From Miscanthus floridulus (Eukaryota; Streptophyta; Magnoliopsida; Poales; Poaceae), in NCBI RefSeq assembly GCF_019320115.1, contig NC_089597.1, positions 121,878,951 through 121,942,950 on the forward strand: a stretch of DNA of 64,000 nt. Direction: 5' to 3'. The position numbers and the translations under genes were made by a program. Each line of letters starts with the position of its first letter. Within the stretch, counting starts at the first letter, position 1. A model generated the notes under the pieces. It was not told the DNA's origin, did no database searches, and worked only from the letters and a program-made list of their open reading frames with translations. Positions 23,093 through 35,050 of the stretch are shown piece by piece.

Positions 23093-23564
23093 TGATATAT
23101 TAATAGGATCCAGTAGCCATAGATCTAGCAGGTCAAATTGACATTTAGGATATGGAGTAAACCCTAGAATATGATCTAGTGCGAGGAAATAGAGAGAGAG
23201 GGATGCGGGATAGCAAACTATCGGCCGTCTTTGAGGAAGACGAGCTGGCCATCACATCGGTGTTGGTGACACGGTGGAGGCGTGGTCGTAGAGAGGCAGT
23301 GCAGAGTCGGTGGTGCAGAGGCTATAGTGCAGAGGCAACGGTGGCCGGTGGCGGTGCTTTCCGTCGCTGGCAGCGCCCCTTCTCTAGATCAGCTTAGGGT
23401 TAGGATGTAGGTGGGGTTATGCCTTGTGCCCCGGCTGCACCTCCTTTTTATGGCGCTATGCGACGGGGGGCCACCAACCATGGAATGGTTGGGCGCCCCC
23501 GATCAAGGCACGGATTAAGAGTTCAATTGGCCGTTGGGCCAAGTTAGTGGAGATCAACCTAACA
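23093..23564 (-). repeat. copia B 3' LTR
   Basis: On the minus strand it starts TGTTAGGTTGATCTCC and ends ATATATCA, 472 bp, colinear with the LTR at 2917-3401. Confidence 0.88.
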
Positions 23565-23746
23565 TTTGCCCCCTTGATATCACCTTATGACTTAAACTTA
23601 ACTTACTTTATCTTTTTCCTATTCCATCACAGATCAGTGCATAGAGCGTGTCTCATCGTCACGGTCCATTGCCATTAGATTTAACAGCTACAATGCATCT
23701 CTCTGTTTTGAAACAGATTCTCAACTAGGCCTTTATTGTTTAGGAA

Positions 23747-26450
23747 TCATAGGCTTTCCCTTAAACACATATCGGCTAAGTGTTCTTTGAACACATTGGG
23801 TGGTAAGCCTTTAATGAGCGTATCTGCGAGCATCTTTTCTATACTTATATGCTCAAGACTAATTATATGATCCTGGACTTTGTCTTTCATAACATAATAC
23901 TTTATATCAATATTTTTGGTAGCACCACTTGACTTATTATTGTGAGCATAACATACTGTTGGATTATTATTGTAGTATAACTTGAGTGGCTTATATATGT
24001 CGTCTACCACTTTCAACCCCGACATGAATTTCTTCAACCAATTCACCTACCCTGTAGCCTCATAACATGCTACAAACTCGACATACATCGTAGACGATGT
24101 AGTGACAGTTTGCTTTGAGCTTTTCCACGATACAACTCCTCCTGCGAGAGTGAATATGTACCCTAACGTGGACTTTCTATCATCTCCCGTATAATATGAA
24201 TCTGTATACCCGTCTATGTGTAGGAAATCAGATCTTCTGTATGTTAGCATGAGACCTTTTGTGTCTTGCAAGTAACATAAAACTTTCTTTACTAGTCTCC
24301 AGTGTTCTATTCCTAGATTACTCTGATATCTGCCAAGTAACCCGGTAACAAATGCTAAGTCAGGGCGTGTACACACTTGAGCATACTGTAAACTTCCGAC
24401 AGCTGAAGCATATAGAACCGTTTTCATTTGATCGATTTCATATTGGTTCCTAGGACATTAAAATTTCCCATATCTATCGCCCTTGACTATGGGAGCAGAT
24501 GAAGGCTTACAATTTTACATACTGTATTTCTTTAGAACTTTTTCTAAGTATGCTCTTTGTGATAATCCTAAAACCCCCTTTTCTCTATCTCAGTGAATCT
24601 CTATTCCTAGAATGAACGAAGCTTCACTGAGATCCTTCATATCAAACATCAAGGAAAAGAACATCTTCATTTCTAGTAGTAGATTAATATAATTGCTAGC
24701 GAGTAAGATGTCATCCACATACAGGATTAGGAAAATGTATTTCCTATTCTTGAACTTTGCATACACGTAGTTGTCTCCTACATTTTATTGAAATCCAAAC
24801 TTTTTTATTGTACTATCAAACTTTGAGTACCATTGTCTTGATGCTTGTTTTAACCCGTAAATGGATTTCTTCAGGCGGCATCCCATACGTTCTTTTCCTT
24901 CCACAACAAACCCTTTCGGGTGTGCCATGTAAATATTTTCCTCCAAATCCCCATTTAGGAATGCCGTCTTTACATCCATCTGATGTAATTCCAAATTATA
25001 ATATGCTACAAGCGCCATTATAATTCTAAAAGAATCCTTACATGAGACTAGAGAAAATATCTCATTATAATCTATGCCTTCTCTTTGCGTGAAGCCTTTC
25101 GCCACAAGTCACGCTTTAAATCTTTCTATATTTCTTTTGGAGTCAAGTTTAGTTTTGTAGATCTATTTACAGCCTACTGTCTTGGTTCATTTAGGAATTG
25201 CTTCTAAGTCCCAAACATCATTGGTATCATTGATCTCATTTCATCTTGCATGGCTTCAAGTCACTTTGATGAATGAGCGCTTCTCATGGCTTCTTCAAAT
25301 GAGGTGGGATCACCCTCCATTTCAAATTCCTCATAATTATAGACTTCATAGTCATCAGGAATGACTGATCTCCTAGCTCTTTGAGACCTTCTAAGGGGCT
25401 CATTAGTTGACGCTTGTTCTATATGAGGCCATTGTTGCTCTTCCTCATGTGTGACAACAGGTTCTATGGGATCCTGAACGATAGGTTCCTCATATTCATT
25501 CATTGTTGCCACAGAAGAACTAACAACAGGTGCTGTTACTATAGTGTCTTGCATTATTGGTACAGCAACAACAAGTAGCGTGAAGAATGGCTTCTAAACC
25601 ATCGGAGTGGGCACGTATACCCGCTTCTCTTTAAAATTAATTTCTTGCGCTACCATGCTCCCCCTGATCATATCATCCTCTAAGAACACAGCATGTCTTG
25701 TTCCTACAAACTTCGTATGTCTGTCATGATAATAGAAGCGATAACCTTTTGACTTTTCTGGATAGCTTCCCTATGTTTGGATTAAAAACTTTGGCCTCAG
25801 CTAGATAACCCCACACACGTAAATAATTAAGTGAGGGTTCCTTTTCTGTCCACAACTCATATGATGTTTTGGGCACCGACTTACTTGGCACTCGATTAAG
25901 AATATGAATGGCAGTTTTTAACGCCTCCATTCATAAACTTATCTGTAGTGTAGAGTAGCCTATCATACTTCTTACCATATCCATTAAGGTACGGTTGCGT
26001 CTTTCTGCTACTCCATTCTGCTGAGGCTCGCTCGGTGTAGTGTACTGGGCAACTATGTCATTTTCCGATAAGAACCTTGCAAAGGGTCCAGGAACTTGGC
26101 CATATAGGGTGTGTCGACCGTAGTACTCTCCTCCATGATCGGATCTTACTACCTTAATCTTTAAGTTGTGTTGATTTTCTACTTCAACTTTAAATATCTT
26201 AAATTTGTCTAATGCTTCTGATCTTTCTTTAATTGGATAAATATAGCTAAAACGAGAATAATCATCTGTGAATGTTATAAATGAATCATAACCATCTACA
26301 CTTTTCACAGAAAAAGGACCACAGATGTCTGTGTGAACTATTTCTAAAATTCATGTGCTTCATTTGACATCTTTCTTTATTTTCTTAATATACTTTCCTT
26401 TTATGCAATCAATGCATTGTTCTAAATCTGAAAATTCTAAATGCGTAAGA
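23747..26450 (-). pseudogene. copia pol pseudogene (integrase, RT, RNase H)
   Basis: Better preserved than copy A. Integrase (25931-26308) keeps SDHGGEYYG and the catalytic-Glu phrase NGVAERRNRT. RT shows VSCKDSFRIIMALVA, MDVKTAFLNGDLEENIYMA and IYGLKQASRQWY (24785-25105). RNase H has YAQVCTRPDLAFVTGLLGRYQ and DGYTDSYYTGDDRKSTLGYIF (24047-24427), then MLADTLIKGLPPNVF (23747-24046). At least six stops or frameshifts separate the blocks, so it is dead. Confidence 0.92.
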
Positions 26451-26640
26451 ATTGATTTCTTAATCAATCGCTCTATTCTCTCTCTCGAAATATGGCACAA
26501 ACGACAGTGTCATAATTTCGATGATACATCATGAACTCTCTTTCGCTTATTGCTTGCATTCATAGACGAGGAAACATTCTCATTCTCAGTACTCACATCA
26601 TTCACATTCTCAGAAAGTGATAACAAATAAAGTTTGTGTA

Positions 26641-27792
26641 GGATCTCTGGAACGCCTAGAGGGGGTGAATAGGCTTGTAAAAATTCAACTCAAACCGAAG
26701 TCAAATTCACCTGTGGCACTGCCGCTCTATGAGATTGAACTTACCTACTACACCAAGATAATGTTTTTGGGATTGCTCGGATCAGTCTTGTCTTCAAATA
26801 TCTTTTGTAGTAGATTGATTTGCTTTCGTCCCAGCGGAGTCGCTAAAATGCGTTGGCACTAGATCTGACCAACACACCAGTAAGGGCTAGAACGTCTTAG
26901 GCCGCACACGGCCTACATACACAACAAAGGTAGATCCAAATAGCGAGACCGACCAACAGGTCGACAAGGCCAATTCGATGTTTTTTCTTCGGCCAAAAAA
27001 CCCACGAACGTCTCCTAGAAAGACCAGTCAGGGAGGAATACAACCAAAGTGCCCTAGAATTGGCAAGGCCACCTAGAAAGACAATAATGGGGTGGAAAAG
27101 CTAGGGCTTGGAGATTAAAAGTAATGTGGATATGTGTTTTTTGAGAATTGATAGATGGATCTCTCCATCGACCATGATCCTAGTAGGAAACTTATTCCAC
27201 ACATAATTTATAAGTTTCCCATAAGTTTAGATGAGTTTTCAAAAGAAAAATACAATTTGGGGCTTAGACGGCTAAAACCGGCTCAAGCCGGTTTCCAAAA
27301 CCAGCATGGCATGCTATATGATTGCACTAAAAACCCTCGAATACAAAAGGTTGGTCAGGGTTAAAAATGCTAAACCCAAGTATCATTGCCTTGAAGCATG
27401 ATATATGAATATGATTGAACTTACCTACTACACCAAGATTGAACCTGCAACGAATCCTTCAACCACATTTGCACAAACATGTCTACAACCTTGTACCTTT
27501 TCCTCAATTAGAAATGCATTCAACCAAAAGCAATTGCTTGAATAAATTCTTTTTTTTGCGTAAACGTATAATGATGGTTTACCGTTTATATTTCCATAAT
27601 GTGTTCCTAAGCCAAAATTAAATTTATTTCAACAAGTAGATGCCATCGACTTTATTACCAAAGTAACAGAGCTCATACCCTGTCCAATAGACCAATACTA
27701 TAAGAGAACAATCCCATTTACTTTCTTTTGGATTACATCGTAATCACACATCCAACACTTCTTTAATAGGCTATTCATCAGGCTTCAACCTC
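26641..27792. other. unassigned repeat-derived sequence
   Basis: No gene. 26645-26700 contains 'cctagagggggtgaatagg', a phrase found near LTR ends of grass copia elements, so part is probably an LTR remnant. The 25-bp phrase beginning 'gattgaacttacctactaca' occurs twice (about 26733 and 27411), as direct repeats 680 bp apart. The rest is not recognised. Confidence 0.5.
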
Positions 27793-28025
27793 GGCCTTGT
27801 TTAGATTCCAAGTTTTTTCACTCTCTCTCCATCACATCAAATCTTTGGACACATGCATAAAGTATTAAATATAGATAAAAAAATAACTAGTTATACAGTT
27901 TGATTGTAAATTACGAGACGAATCTTTTGAGCCTAGTTAGACTATGATTGGACAATAATTACCAAATACAAACGAAAGTGCTACGATATCAAATACTGAT
28001 TCCTAACACTCATCTAAACAAGGCC
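27793..28025. mobile_element. MITE, 233 bp, TSD CTC
   Basis: Perfect inverted ends GGCCTTGTTTAGAT / ATCTAAACAAGGCC, with CTC on both flanks (27790-27792, 28026-28028). The interior shares 'gacacatgcat..agtattaaatatagat' and 'acgagacgaat' with the MITE in the lectin gene. Confidence 0.9.
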
Positions 28026-28028
28026 CTC

Positions 28029-28726
28029 ATACAGAATGCATGTGTCGCTACAAAAGATCAGGTAAATCCATTACATCAATCAACACACATTACACTCCCT
28101 TTTATTCCATTCACATATACCTAGAATTATACAAATTGAACAGATTTATCCAGTAATGAAATGTTTCAGTTTCTTCGGTAGTGGCCATTCTGATCGTGAG
28201 CCCAAACACTAAGAAAGAAGCAACTTCATCACATTAGAACACACAACTTTATACTTCGAATGTACGATTAGCCCTATCAATGCTATCTTCGTGAGTCTAC
28301 CTTTGTATAATACGTATAGTAATTCAGATGTTCTATCATCGAAAGGTACCTTAGCGAAGTCAACTTCCAACATGTTTATTTTTGTACATTCCGTCGTCAA
28401 AGACAAAGTAGACAGTGGCACCCTTTTTATGAAACAACTTTATTCATTTATAATCAAATGATTTTAGGAAAGAAACTCATGTATGTGTTTTTATCTCTCT
28501 CACAATATTCTATACAAAAATGAGCTTCATCAATTTAGTCACATAACTATTGCGCGTGTCAGTCACTGGTAAAGGTACAAATGGTACATATATTTTTTTG
28601 ACCGACCGATCAAAGGCTTTAAAGCATACTGTATTTTGAATATAAAGATTTAATATTCGTACCATATTGTATTTAGATACTCAAATTTTATATATACATA
28701 TATGATATCGATGTCAATTCATATCT
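28029..28726. other. AT-rich intergenic sequence
   Basis: No gene or repeat structure that I can support. Confidence 0.5.
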
Positions 28727-28735
28727 TAAGTTCTC

Positions 28736-29513
28736 GAGGGAATTTCTTGTGAGCCATTATAAACGATTGTAATTTTTTGTGAGCCACTAAAAAAGTTCGG
28801 CGGACTTCAGTATCACTGCTCCAATTTTTTTTTTTTTTGCCCTCCATGTCACTGTCGTTAGATTGGGCTCTAACGGTGTCAAACTGTAGGTGTGAAAAAT
28901 CAAAAATATCCTTAGGTCTAAATATGCCATTAATTTTCTTGACCATCTTAATGACTTTAAATAAAAAAAACTCAAAACTAGAAAGTTGTAGATCTCGTCG
29001 AGATCTATAATTTTTATATAAAAAGTATCTTCATTTAATTCCACAAAAAAGATATGATTAATATATCTTAGAAAAATCATCGTCCTATTCGCTTGGCTTA
29101 TAAGCCATACTTTTTCGACTAACGAACAATATTTTTTTCTAACAACAAATCAGCCAATAATACTTTGAGCCATGGCTTATCAGCTAAGCGAACAGGGTAC
29201 ATATCTTTTTTTCGATATTAAATGAAGATAATTTTTATATGAAAATTATAGATCTCGACAAGATCTATAAATTTATAGTTTTGAGTTTTCAATTTGAAGT
29301 TGTTAAGATACTAAAAAAATTAATGGTATATTTAGACCTAAGGGTATTTTTGACTTTTCACATCTGCACTTTAACACCGTTATAGTCCAATCTGACGACA
29401 GTGGCATGAAGAGAAAAAAAAAAGTTGGAGCAGTGGCACTGAAGTCTGTCGAACTTTTTCAATGCCTCTCAGAGAACTACGATCTTTTTTAATGGCTCAC
29501 GAGAAATTTCCTC
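28736..29513. mobile_element. Mutator-like MITE with ~300-bp inverted arms
   Basis: Ends GAGGGAATTTCTTGTGAGCC and GGCTCACGAGAAATTTCCTC, and the inverted similarity continues for roughly 300 bp on each side (the poly-purine 'ttggagcagtg' and 'agatctcg.cgagatctat' blocks). A 9-bp flank TAAGTTCTC / TAAGTTCTT (28727-28735, 29514-29522) fits a Mutator-type target duplication with one mismatch. The middle is interrupted by another MITE. No coding frame. Confidence 0.82.
29084..29196. mobile_element. small nested MITE (hAT-like), 113 bp
   Basis: CCTATTCGCTTGGCTTATAAGCC pairs inverted with GGCTTATCAGCTAAGCGAACAGG. It lies at the centre of the larger MITE. This terminus is widespread in grass genomes. 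A target duplication is not clear. Confidence 0.65.
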
Positions 29514-29657
29514 TAAGTTCTTAACCAAATATGATAATACTTTCGTTTCAAAAAAAAATCGTTTCAAAAAAATATGATAAATAGTTCAGCTATCCACAGC
29601 CGTTATTCCATCCATCTGTTTACGCCCCTTGCCACTGGTCTGAGTGGATTCTGGAAA

Positions 29658-30190
29658 GGAAAAAGTCTACTCAACCTCTTCATCTTTCATACTTGTCTAC
29701 TTTATCTCCAACTATGAAACCGTCTATTTTACTCCCTAAACTTTCTAAAACCATCTATTTTACCCTTTGGGCAGTTTTCAGCGACGGATTACTACAGTAA
29801 CAGCGGGTTTACTACAGTATTAATTACAGACAAAATTGAATTTTCTAATTAATCTAAAACTAAAAAAAATTGTACTAAAGCATACCGTATTATATATTCA
29901 CTGTGTAGATCTACTCATGTGGAGTCCAATAAAATTAGATTTTTCTATGATTTACTATGATTTTTCAAAAATTCACCGAAAATAAATAAAAAAAGGAAAT
30001 TCAAAACACAGGAACTGTAGCAAACCGTTGTTACTGTAGCAGACCCTCTGTTACTGTACCAAAACCGCCGCTGAAAACCGCCCAGAACTAAAATAGACGG
30101 TTTTAGAAAATTCAGGGTAAACAGACGGTTTAATAGTGGGGTTGAAGTAGACAAGTATAAAAGGTGATGGATTAAGTAGACTTTTTTCCC
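29658..30190. mobile_element. Mutator-like MITE upstream of the DTW gene, 533 bp
   Basis: Inverted ends GGAAAAAGTCTACT.. and ..AGTAGACTTTTTTCCC, with similarity for about 140 bp inward ('acttgtctact', 'gaaaccgtctattttac'). The 9-bp target TTCTGGAAA is present exactly on both sides (29649-29657 and 30191-30199). No coding frame. It lies 177 bp upstream of the DTW start codon. Confidence 0.9.
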
Positions 30191-30320
30191 TTCTGGAAAT
30201 AAACGTCCAGGCAAATGCCCGCCGTTTCTCATTTAAGTATAAAAGGTGAGGGATTAAGTAGACTTTTTTTTTTCCTTCTGGAAATGAACGCCCAGGCAAA
30301 TGCCCGCCGTTTCTCATTTG
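30156..30320 (+). repeat. 82-bp tandem duplication spanning the MITE end
   Basis: 30156-30237 and 30238-30320 are two copies of an 82-bp unit. The first part of the unit is the last 35 bp of the MITE and the second part is host DNA (GGCAAATGCCCGCCG). The duplication therefore happened after the MITE landed. Each copy brings a TATAAAAGG sequence (30156 and 30238). Confidence 0.92.
30238..30244 (+). promoter_or_regulatory. TATA-like box of the DTW gene
   Basis: TATAAAA 129 bp before ATG, and an identical one 82 bp further upstream. Both come from the MITE terminus. Whether either is used is unknown. Confidence 0.35.
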
Positions 30321-30366
30321 CGTCGACACGAGCAAAAACATAGGCAGATTGTAGCGAAGTAAAAAA

Positions 30367-33300
30367 ATGCTTGCCCTTATTCCTCCCGTCTCCTCCGTCG
30401 GTGCCCTCGCCTTCCACCGCAGCCTCCCACTGCCCCTCCTACTGCGGTATCCCCTACTGCGGCGGGCGCCTCCCCTCGCGCGCTCCCTCATGGCCTTCTC
30501 CACCGATCCGGCAGCGGTCGAAGAGAAGGTGGAAGCGGAGGACGAAGCCCTCCCCACGGCCGTCGCCGCCGCCGCCGCCGGAGATTGGGGTGATGTGAGC
30601 CACGAGGAGTGGCGGCGCTGGGGCACCTCCTCGCCGCTCCCGGCCGCGGTGGCCAGTGTAATCCACGAGCTGCTCGAGATGGAGGCCGCCGCCAGCGAGA
30701 AGATGCGCTTCGGCGGCGTCGGCTCGAAGCTAAAGGTGACGTCATCTCCCTCCCTCCTTATTGTTTTATTACCATTTATTACCAACCCCTAGACTTTGGA
30801 GGTTGGCTTCTGTGCGCGCACAGCAGGAGTCGAGCTGACGCATCTTGGTTTGATTTTTCTGGATTTTGCAGGGCAATTTCAAGGACGTGGAGGACAAGAA
30901 GCACAGGGCTGTCTACGAGAGGCTCGCCGACTCTGACCAGAAGCTGCAGTACTTCTCCGCGCGGCAGATTGGCTGCCGTTTGCTAGGGTGCAGAGGGTAT
31001 CTGTGCCAGAAGGTACTGTGGTGTCCAAGTTCAACCTCAACAATGCAAGCGCTTGAGCAGTGCTGCGCACAACTTTCTTGATTCCTCTCCTTCCAATTGT
31101 GTGGTAAAGTGATCCGTCTGTCTCTGAAATTGCAGTGCTGGCTACCAACCGAAGACTGTATGTGCACAAATATTGTTCCTTGCAATCTTTGGAAGGGGGT
31201 GAAATTCTGGCTATATATGCACCCAAAGGTCTGTCCTGTCCATAGAGGGTTGTGCAGTACTCTCTTATTATTTCCTCCTATTATGTGTAACCATATTTCT
31301 TTCTACAGGATTTTTTGCGCCAGAATAACACAGGAAAGTTACTCTGGCAAGTATTTGGCATCCAAGCTGCACAGTTATGCCTCTTTGGTATCCAAGAGCA
31401 TGAGGATATCATGTGGGATGCATTTCAGAGTTCAGGTGATCTTGGAACCATCCTTGATTTCTCAAACATATAAATTGTTGAATGATGTTGTTTTAAGAGC
31501 TTGCTAGATCTTGATTTATTCATTTTCTGTGTGGTAGTTTAGATTTTTCGGGTGCACTTGCTGATTTATAACATGATATATCATAATGTATGGACTAATT
31601 TGGAATATTCAACATATTTTAAATGAATGTGTCCCTTGTGTTACCTCTTTCACTGTGGGTTGTCATGTTTATGAGAAATGGAGATTGGGGCCTGTAACTG
31701 TCCATATTTACTGACATTCAGGATTCTATGGTTCTGTTAATGTAGTTTTCACATTGAAATTTTGTGCATTGTTTGTTTTTCTTTTTCTCTTTGCACGTAT
31801 TTTGATCACTGTGAACTGTTCTACTGATGCATTGTGTGCTTGACCTGGTCCTAACAGCATGAAACTGCATCCTTTGATGCATTATTGTCTATGGTACAAA
31901 TTGATATTTCGTGTAAACGAATGCAGAATGCATTTACTTTTGTGTGATCTGCAGAAGATTTCTGCACGAATCAATCATTTAGCATAAGTCATATTTCTAT
32001 CTTCAGCTAGGACATGTGTTTTTCCCCTTCTCTTCATAAATGTCTCACTTCTATTCTGATGTGGTGTTCGTTCAGGAAAGGGGAAGATCTCAGTTCTATA
32101 TCCAAACAAGAGTACCACCCCCAAGACAGTTAAAGACCTTGAATTTGATGGTTTGTCCTTGACATCTGACCTTCATGAGGTAGTGTTTGTTTTTCGATGG
32201 CATTCCATGATTTCCACTGCAGCAAAGTAGTAGTGCTCCCTTCTTTTATACTCCTACATATATTCCGTGTGAATGTTTTTCATGAAGTGCTCCCTTCTTT
32301 TATACATATATATTCCATGTGGATTTTTTTTTCATGAGCACCTTTCATCCATCATATCAAGTATCCATAATGATTCAATTCGTTGAGTATGTAGTGGTTT
32401 TTGGAACTAATTCCTCTATCAACTTTCAACATTTGGGCAAATGGTAATGATTTAACTTCTGCAATGCAGAGTTTGCAGGATGAACCTTTCAATTTTGTTT
32501 TGCTTGATGGTACCTGGAGTAATTCTGCTGCGCTGTACAGAAGGTTGAAGGTACAGTTCAATGCATTTCTCATTTGGCCCAAGCATTCTTTATTAGGCTG
32601 TCTAGACTACCAGTAAACACAGAATTGCAAATATTTCTTCTGCTGGCTGCTGGGTCTGGCATGTTGATTACATTTACACAGACATGTTTGTCCCACTTGT
32701 TGAATTCATTCACATTCAACTAAATCGATGGATGTGTACATTATTATTAAATATTTGGCCAAGACTCCTAAGTTTGGTACATACTCCCTCCGTCCCAAAA
32801 TAGATGACCCTTTAGCAACGAATCTGGAGTATAGAATGAACTTCAAAGGTTTAGTTCTTGACTATTATGTCAAATACTTTTATTTTATGAATTTGGCTCA
32901 ATTTAAGTAGAGGTTTAATGATAAATGATATCTGATGGAACTAGACATACAATAGTGTGGTATTTCTCATACCTGCAGGGCTGCATGGTAATCTTGTAGG
33001 TTTCACATCAAAAGTTTTACCTTTAGCCTTTAGATTGTATAATTTCGTAGATGATTCTTGATAAGTTCCTACAAATTTGTACTTGCAAATCCTTGACCAA
33101 AAACCATTCAGAACAATCCAAAAGCAGACTACATTTGGATTGATGTAGAATAGGGTTGGGTTGCATGGCACTTGCCACTATCCAATCAGGAGTTTTAAGA
33201 TTTGGACTCCAATTACCAAGTAGGTATGTTCACATGTGAGATACAAGTAGCTAAATATGACCTAATATCTTTTATCTTGTACAGGAGAGATGGACTGCAA

Positions 33301-33701
33301 TATGGGGAGATGAAGATATACCTTGTATCGCACTATCTACACTTTGTGCCTCAGTGATGCATAAACTACGGTGAGCTAAAAAACTTTATTTGTTCTTATC
33401 GTCTCTTTCATTTGTCGTTACCTTTGCCCCCTTTTCAAATGCTTATTTGTGCATACTATGTTCCTTTATAAACCTGAACAGGCCGCAGCCTGCGTGGGAT
33501 CGTACCTGCACTGCGGCAGCTGCAGCTGGCCTCCTCTGGGAGTTGAACTTGCGGCCTGAGCTCAGCGCATTTGAGTTGGAAAAGCAAGCTGAGGCAGTGG
33601 AGTGCTCGTTAGGTATCTTGCTGGATGCTCTCACTGTCAGGCGGGTTCGTCTAGGCCGATCAATAACTCGAAAACAGAGACACAATAGAAACTGCATATA
33701 G
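30367..33701 (+). CDS. DTW-domain protein, tRNA-uridine aminocarboxypropyltransferase family
   Basis: Eight exons with GT-AG introns: 30367-30735, 30872-31012, 31136-31228, 31309-31435, 32076-32179, 32470-32550, 33285-33370, 33482-33701 (1,221 nt, 406 residues, no stop or frame break). Residues 1-45 are Arg-rich, Leu/Pro-rich and free of acid, fitting an organelle transit peptide; M42 (AFSTD) is an alternative start. Residues 158-180 carry the family's Cys cluster (GCRGYLCQKCW..EDCMC), a zinc site. VLYP lies at 250-253, and the signature LLDGTWSNSAAL has D291-G-T-W294. DTW proteins transfer the aminocarboxypropyl group of S-adenosylmethionine to uridine in tRNA (acp3U). Which tRNA position this one modifies cannot be read from sequence. 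It is the only intact host gene in the window. The exact exon 5 and 8 borders rest on phase and motif continuity. Confidence 0.92.
32784..32830. mobile_element. Stowaway MITE terminus, partial
   Basis: TA followed by CTCCCTCCGTCCCAAAATA, the conserved Stowaway terminal sequence, in intron 6 of the DTW gene. The other terminus was not found, so only a fragment can be supported. Confidence 0.6.
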
Positions 33702-34465
33702 GGAAAGGAACTCACAATAGCAGAGGAGCATGGTATGCCCTTCAAGTGGAAGGCTGTTTTTCATTCTTCTTGTAGAATTTAGGAGCTGATCAGCTTGTCA
33801 ATGAGTTTTTCCTTTCTTTATAGGTCACTAAATCTTCAGTTCAGTGCTGTAGATTTTTTTTCAGTTGTCACTGATGTGAGCTATTACTGCTAATGTCGAA
33901 GAAATTTTTTGGATTCTCACAAACGTGGTTCAATTACCCTTCTGATTTAGCTCTGTTTTGACAATTTTTGGCCCAAAACTGTCTGTCATATGAAGGTGAG
34001 CCCAAGCAAGCGAGCGAACGATAAGAGTATTCACATCTACATCGATAAAGATGTTGAGTTATCTCTCACAACTAAAAAGACTAAAGAGGAGACACCGTTT
34101 TGGTGCGATAAAAACTTCACCTCACCTTCCTGCCCTCCGTGCGATCGTCTCCTCGCGTTGCCGATACAACCGGTCATGGCAGGTGGGACCTTCCGCAATC
34201 GATGTCCTCTCCACATGCGACGTCAGTAGGAAACTCGTGGAAGTCACGCAATAGACGTCCTCCGCTCAATCGGGAGTAGCAGTCGCCAGGGCACGGCGCG
34301 ATCGCGATCGGGAGCACCAGTCACCACCAGTCTTCAGGGCACGGCCGGCCGCCAGCACCCGCCCCAGGGTCCGCCCTCTTCCGCGCGGAAGCCACTGCCA
34401 GGGAGGCAGCAGTCCGAAACCACTGCCAGGGAGGCAGCCGTCCGAAGCTGACGCCACGGCCAGGG
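33702..34465. other. 3' flank of the DTW gene and unassigned sequence
   Basis: 33702-33990 is the probable 3' untranslated region. 34000-34465 is not recognised. A 28-bp unit (CCACTGCCAGGGAGGCAGC core) is tandemly duplicated at 34388-34415 and 34416-34443. Confidence 0.5.
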
Positions 34466-34755
34466 CCGAATTTTTTATTTTTAGCCCTTTTTTGAAAAAT
34501 TTTCACAATTATACCCCTGGTGTATGATTTCAAAATTTGGACCCTTAACTCGGCGCCATCATCGACGCCATACATTCTGGCGCCAAGCTCGGGGCCACGT
34601 TGGCGGCGTGGACGCTGACATGGCAGCCAGCTCGGCACCATGGTTCTTGGCATCGAGCTTGGCGCCGTGGATCCTGGTGCCAAGCCCTCTCCTACGTATG
34701 GGCCCTCCCATCCTTTCACTCTTCCTCTCAAAGCCGCCTCCGCACCGCCGCACCG
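34466..34755 (+). repeat. MULE-1 left TIR
   Basis: Inverted partner of 39000-39296. Contains several GGCGCC/GGTGCCAAG phrases that make local palindromes. GC-rich open frames here are not genes. Confidence 0.85.
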
Positions 34756-35050
34756 CCCACGCCGGCCTTCCCAGCCCACGCTGCCACGCCCGCGTGCCCA
34801 GGCCCACGCCCTCGGTGGCTGTCCGCGCCCACGCCCGCGGCCGCGCCGGCCCTGCGCCCGCGCCCAGGGCCGTCGCGCCCCACCGCCGGCCCTGGGCCCT
34901 ACAGCGACCGGCCACGCCAGATAAAAATTGTGAATATGCAATGTAGCTAGTTAGTTAGCTTTTATTGTAATGTAGTAGTTCGATAAATTGTTATTTACTA
35001 GTTAATGTGATGACTCAGGTAGTTGATTTAATTAGTGATCTAGTGAGATA

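Larger units (their letters stand above)
23093..26640 (-). mobile_element. Ty1/copia retrotransposon B (same family as A), 5'-truncated
   Basis: Minus-strand copy of the family seen at 1-3401: 3' LTR (23093-23564), polypurine tract (ATCAAGGGGGCAAA on the minus strand), RNase H, RT and integrase up to the gag-pre-integrase boundary. It stops near 26640 where unrelated repeat sequence starts, so gag, PBS and the 5' LTR are missing. The LTR end abuts the lectin domain end, which suggests insertion into the lectin gene; the far junction is lost. Confidence 0.92.

Noticed and set aside
23565..30366. The missing kinase half of the lectin receptor gene
   Set aside because: No transmembrane helix or kinase motif was found in any frame downstream of copia B.
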